From Nocardia sp. NBC_00403 (GTDB taxonomy: Bacteria; Actinomycetota; Actinomycetes; Mycobacteriales; Mycobacteriaceae): a DNA stretch of 64,000 bases. The DNA lies in NCBI RefSeq assembly GCF_036046055.1, contig NZ_CP107939.1, positions 2,356,001 through 2,420,000 on the forward strand, given 5' to 3'. Of the stretch, positions 61,150 through 64,000 are shown piece after piece. How positions within the stretch are numbered: the first letter of the stretch is position 1; every line of letters starts with the position of its first letter. The position numbers were made by a program, and so were the translations under genes. The notes beneath the pieces are model-generated. The model had not been told where the DNA came from and ran no database searches. It worked only from the letters and a program-made list of their open reading frames with translations.

Positions 61150-62019
61150 ATGGGTGCATTGGAAGGACGGGTCGCCGTCATCACCGGCGCGGGTCGCGGC
61201 ATCGGGCGTGAGCACGCCCTGCTGTTCGCTCGTGAGGGCGCGGCGGTGGTGGTCAACGACCTCGGTGGCAGCAATGCCGGTGAAGGCACCGATGTCGGTC
61301 CGGCGCAGGAAGTCGCGAACGACATCGTGGCCGCCGGCGGCAAGGCGGTCGCCAACACCGACAACATCGCGACGTGGGACGGCGCGCGCAACCTCATCGA
61401 GCAGGCCGTTTCGGAGCTGGGCGGGCTCGACATCGTCATCAACAACGCAGGCATTCTGCGTGATAGCTTCATCGCCGGCCTGGAGGAATCGCAGTGGGAC
61501 GCCGTCGTCGCGGTGCACCTCAAAGGCCATGCCGCGGTGCTGCACCACGCTGCCGCGTACTGGAAGGCACAGTCCAAGGCGGGCAACCAGCCCAACGCCG
61601 CGGTCGTCAACACCGCGTCGGCCTCGGGCGTCACCGTGCCCAACGCCGGTCAGGCCAACTACGGGGCCGCCAAGGCAGGGATCGCGGCACTGACTCTGGT
61701 CGCCGCCGACGAGCTGGAACGCTACGGCGTACGCGTCAATGCGATCGCCCCGATCGCTCGCACCCGGCTCACGCTGGCCACCCCCGGCATGGGCGCGATC
61801 CTCGGCGCCGAGGTCGAGGAGGGCGAATTCGATGCCTTCAGCCCGGCCAATATCTCGCCGCTGGTCGCCTACCTCGCGTCGGATAAGTGCCCGGTCACCG
61901 GCAAGGTTTTCGCAGTGCAGGGCGGAGCCATCTCCGAGCTGGCAGGCTGGCACGACGTGAAGACGATCGAGACCGAAGGGCCCTGGCTCATCGACGATAT
62001 CGCCGCCCGGCTGCCTTGA
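61150..62019 (+). CDS. SDR (3-hydroxyacyl-CoA dehydrogenase type)
   Basis: 289 residues from ATG 61150. VAVITGAGRGIGREHALLFA is the NAD-binding motif, VVVNDLGGSNAGEGTD a long insertion typical of the multifunctional beta-oxidation SDRs, INNAG and YGAAKAG (Tyr, Lys) complete the active site. It most likely oxidises the 3-hydroxyacyl-CoA made by the MaoC protein, giving the substrate for the thiolase. Confidence 0.9.
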   Translation: MGALEGRVAVITGAGRGIGREHALLFAREGAAVVVNDLGGSNAGEGTDVGPAQEVANDIVAAGGKAVANTDNIATWDGARNLIEQAVSELGGLDIVINNAGILRDSFIAGLEESQWDAVVAVHLKGHAAVLHHAAAYWKAQSKAGNQPNAAVVNTASASGVTVPNAGQANYGAAKAGIAALTLVAADELERYGVRVNAIAPIARTRLTLATPGMGAILGAEVEEGEFDAFSPANISPLVAYLASDKCPVTGKVFAVQGGAISELAGWHDVKTIETEGPWLIDDIAARLP

Positions 62020-62058
62020 TCTCGCGCTGTCCGGCTGAACAAGTTTAGGAGAACGACG

Positions 62059-63321
62059 ATGTTCGAATGGTCCGAGACCGACGAGATTATCCGCGAGGCG
62101 GTGCGTACCTTCATCGACAAGGAGGTTCGCCCCAACCTCGACGCGCTCGACAGCGGTGCCATGTCGCCCTACCCGATCATCCGGAAGTTGTTCAGCGACT
62201 TCGGGATCGATGCCATGGGCGCCGATGCGGTCGAGAAGCTGCTCGCCAAGCAGCGGAAGAAAGAAGCGGCGATCGCGGCAGGCGAGCCGCTGCCGGAGAA
62301 GAAGGAAAAGCCCTCCGGTGGTAGCCCGTTCAGCGGTCAGGAATCGCTGATGGCGGTGCTCATCGGGGAACTCTCCGGCGTCTGCATGGGCATGGTCACC
62401 GCGATGGGCGTCAGCATCGGCCTCGGCGCGACGACCATTATGTCGCGTGGCACGCTGGCCCAGAAGGAGCGCTGGCTGCCCGACCTCGTGACCATGAAAA
62501 AGGTCGCTTCCTGGGCGATCACCGAGCCGGACTCGGGTTCGGACGCCTTCGGCGGCATGAAGACCTACGTGCGGCGCGACGGTGCGGACTACATCCTCAA
62601 CGGGCAGAAGACCTTCATCACCAACGGCCCCTTCGCCGACGTGATGATCGTCTACGCAAAGCTCGACGAGGGCGACGGCGGCGACAAGCGTGAGCGCAAG
62701 GTGCTCACGTTCGTGCTGGACAAGGGCATGGAGGGCCTCACGCAGGGCAAGCCGTTCAAGAAGATGGGGCTGCACGCCTCGCCGACCGGAGAACTGTTCT
62801 TCGACAACGTCCGGCTGTCCAAGGACCGGCTGCTGGGGGAGACCGAGGAACACAAGGGCGGCGACGGCCGCGACAGCGCGCGCTCCAGCTTCACCGCCGA
62901 ACGCATCGGCGTCGGCTTCATGGCGCTCGGCATCATCAACGAATGCCACCGGCTCTGCCTGGACTACGCCAAGAACCGCAAGCTCTGGGGCCAGGAGATC
63001 GGCCGCTTCCAGTTGGTTCAGCTCAAGCTGGCGAAGATGGAGATCGCCCGAATGAACGTGCAGAACATGGTATTCAACACGCTGGAGCGGGGTCGGGCCG
63101 GTAAGCCGCCCACGCTTGCCGAGGCCTCGGCCATCAAGCTGTACGCCTCCGAGGCCGCCACCGAGGTGGCCATGGAGGCGGTGCAACTGTTCGGCGGCAA
63201 CGGCTACATGACCGAATACCGCGTGGAACAGCTTGCCCGTGACGCGAAGTCGCTGATGATCTACGCGGGCAGCAACGAGATCCAGGTGACCCACATCGCG
63301 AAGGGCCTGCTGGCCCGGTAG
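62059..63321 (+). CDS. Acyl-CoA dehydrogenase
   Basis: 420 residues. FAD-binding motifs include SWAITEPDSGSDAFGGMKT and KTFITNGPFADVMIVY. The C-terminal domain contains YAKNRKLWGQEIGRFQLVQ and LFGGNGYMTEYRVEQLARDA. The usual catalytic Glu site at the end reads YAGSNEIQ instead of YEGT, so the base is probably a Glu on helix G (SFTAERIGVGFM), as in isovaleryl-CoA dehydrogenases. An insert rich in Lys and Pro (about 75-95) is unusual. It starts the cycle completed by the other operon proteins. Confidence 0.9.
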   Translation: MFEWSETDEIIREAVRTFIDKEVRPNLDALDSGAMSPYPIIRKLFSDFGIDAMGADAVEKLLAKQRKKEAAIAAGEPLPEKKEKPSGGSPFSGQESLMAVLIGELSGVCMGMVTAMGVSIGLGATTIMSRGTLAQKERWLPDLVTMKKVASWAITEPDSGSDAFGGMKTYVRRDGADYILNGQKTFITNGPFADVMIVYAKLDEGDGGDKRERKVLTFVLDKGMEGLTQGKPFKKMGLHASPTGELFFDNVRLSKDRLLGETEEHKGGDGRDSARSSFTAERIGVGFMALGIINECHRLCLDYAKNRKLWGQEIGRFQLVQLKLAKMEIARMNVQNMVFNTLERGRAGKPPTLAEASAIKLYASEAATEVAMEAVQLFGGNGYMTEYRVEQLARDAKSLMIYAGSNEIQVTHIAKGLLAR

Positions 63322-63422
63322 CCAGATCGGCCCGGGTGCGTCACAACGGCGTGCGCGCCCGGGTGTGGTTCCGAAACATATTTCGATCTGTGGATGACGC
63401 TGACCTGTGGATATCCGTCGAG

Positions 63423-64000
63423 TCAGACCGCGCGCAGGTGGGTGCGGCTCGCGTAGATGTGTTCGGCGATGAGGGTGGCTATCCGGTCGGGGGCCTCCAG
63501 CATCGGGACGTGGCCGACGCTGTTGACCAGGATTCGGTCGGCGGAGTCGGGGAGTTCCTTCAGGAAGCGGCGGGCGTAGACGCGGTTGGGTATCACCCGG
63601 TCGTATTCGGCCATCAGCAGCCGCACGGGGGTGGCGAGCGTCGAGAGGTCTTCCAGTGCGGGGGCGCGCAGGTTGCCGACGATGAAGGGCAGCATGGCAT
63701 CGCAGTGCAGTATCGCGGCGATCATGGCGGCGATATCGCGGCGGGGTACAGCCGCGGCGTTCTTGCTCAATGCCAGCAGCGCGAATCGTTGCACCAGTAC
63801 GTTGTGCACCGCGAATCCGCCGAGGCGCTTGCCGATTTCGACGATCGGGACCAGCGACAGGAACTTGAGTCCGGCCCGGAATTGGGTGAGCGATGGTGAG
63901 TTCCAGCCGCCTGCCGGTGCGATCGCGGTGAGCGTGCGGGCACGGCCGCGCCGCGCCAATTCGAAGCCGACCCAGGCGCCCAGTGAGTTGCCCGCGATAT
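63423..64000 (-). CDS. Alpha/beta-hydrolase (5' end outside window)
   Basis: At least 192 residues; the frame continues past the right edge. The nucleophile elbow IAGNSLGAWVGFELA is near the edge, the acid residue lies in LLMAEYDRVIPN, and the catalytic His is in VNSVGHVPMLEAPD near the C-terminus. The N-terminal oxyanion part is missing from the window. A long imperfect hairpin (63327-63362) lies between it and the convergent acyl-CoA dehydrogenase gene. Confidence 0.85.
   Translation of the reverse strand, partial: IAGNSLGAWVGFELARRGRARTLTAIAPAGGWNSPSLTQFRAGLKFLSLVPIVEIGKRLGGFAVHNVLVQRFALLALSKNAAAVPRRDIAAMIAAILHCDAMLPFIVGNLRAPALEDLSTLATPVRLLMAEYDRVIPNRVYARRFLKELPDSADRILVNSVGHVPMLEAPDRIATLIAEHIYASRTHLRAV

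Noticed and set aside
60943..63294. A 783-codon minus-strand open frame
   Set aside because: Antisense to the SDR and acyl-CoA dehydrogenase genes; composition is typical of a shadow.
1..64000. tRNA, rRNA or other structured RNA genes
   Set aside because: No such sequence was recognised by eye apart from the SAM-IV riboswitch. A covariance-model scan was not possible here.

Overview
The window is GC-rich actinobacterial DNA. It most resembles Nocardia or a close mycolic-acid relative. The clues are an MspA-family porin, a mycobacterial-type imuA'/imuB/dnaE2 mutasome with TCGAAC-N4-GTTCGA LexA boxes, a SAM-IV riboswitch ahead of metYX, ESX-type WXG100 genes, a PspC-domain histidine kinase with a LuxR-type regulator, and many TetR regulators. 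No rRNA, tRNA or CRISPR array is visible.

Region by region. (1) 1-812: a PspC membrane protein that runs off the left edge. (2) 813-15000: about 14 kb of accessory DNA between that gene and a PspC-domain sensor kinase (15054-16478). Both PspC genes carry the same promoter motif, so they were probably once divergent neighbours. The island holds an MspA porin, gene remnants (nSTAND-type NTPase, P-loop kinase tail, serine hydrolase C-terminus), a DUF4097 protein, an intact IS481-type insertion with a 6-bp target duplication, a large SARP/AfsR regulator, a P450-ferredoxin pair, and a WXG100/toxin/HEAT-repeat module. Two arrays of 11-bp direct repeats, one before DUF4097 and one before the P450 operon, look like SARP operators. 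(3) 15.0-18.4 kb: PspC-kinase, LuxR response regulator, and a tail-anchored Ser/Thr kinase. (4) 18.5-30.4 kb: the SOS mutasome. imuA'-imuB and dnaE2 each have a LexA box, and a third LexA box lies over the promoter of a small unknown gene just before dnaE2. Between them are a methyltransferase, a hydrolase, a sucrase/ferredoxin-like protein, a PGYQ-repeat protein and an SDR. (5) 30.4-36.4 kb: housekeeping and conserved genes (DUF4349 lipoprotein, DUF167, TrmL-like, AhpD-like, DUF3017, nitroreductase/HxlR) and two deletion scars. In each scar a divergent enzyme/TetR pair has lost both 5' halves. (6) 36.4-39.2 kb: metX and metY behind a SAM-IV riboswitch plus a Cys-Cys-Cys leader peptide. (7) 39.2-54 kb: a TetR/MFS pair, NADP isocitrate dehydrogenase, an imine-reductase-like protein with a divergent AraC regulator, a second MFS exporter, a copper amine oxidase with a LysR gene, two paralogous epoxide hydrolases around a TetR/TIGR03086 pair, and a 3 x 66-bp tandem repeat. 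(8) 54-57 kb: degraded accessory DNA with two matched MerR-type promoters driving truncated ORFs, then a GNAT gene. (9) 57.2-63.3 kb: a TetR gene and a five-gene lipid/CoA operon (SCP-x thiolase, SRPBCC, MaoC, SDR, acyl-CoA dehydrogenase) that share an ACATACAG-type palindrome. The window ends inside an alpha/beta hydrolase.

The most notable system-level observations are the stacked SAM-IV riboswitch and Cys-leader on metYX, the conserved SARP operator geometry in a decaying island, the ESX-linked toxin/HEAT-repeat candidate, the third SOS gene beside dnaE2, and the repeated loss of divergent promoter regions. All family assignments come from reading motifs by eye; no database search was run.
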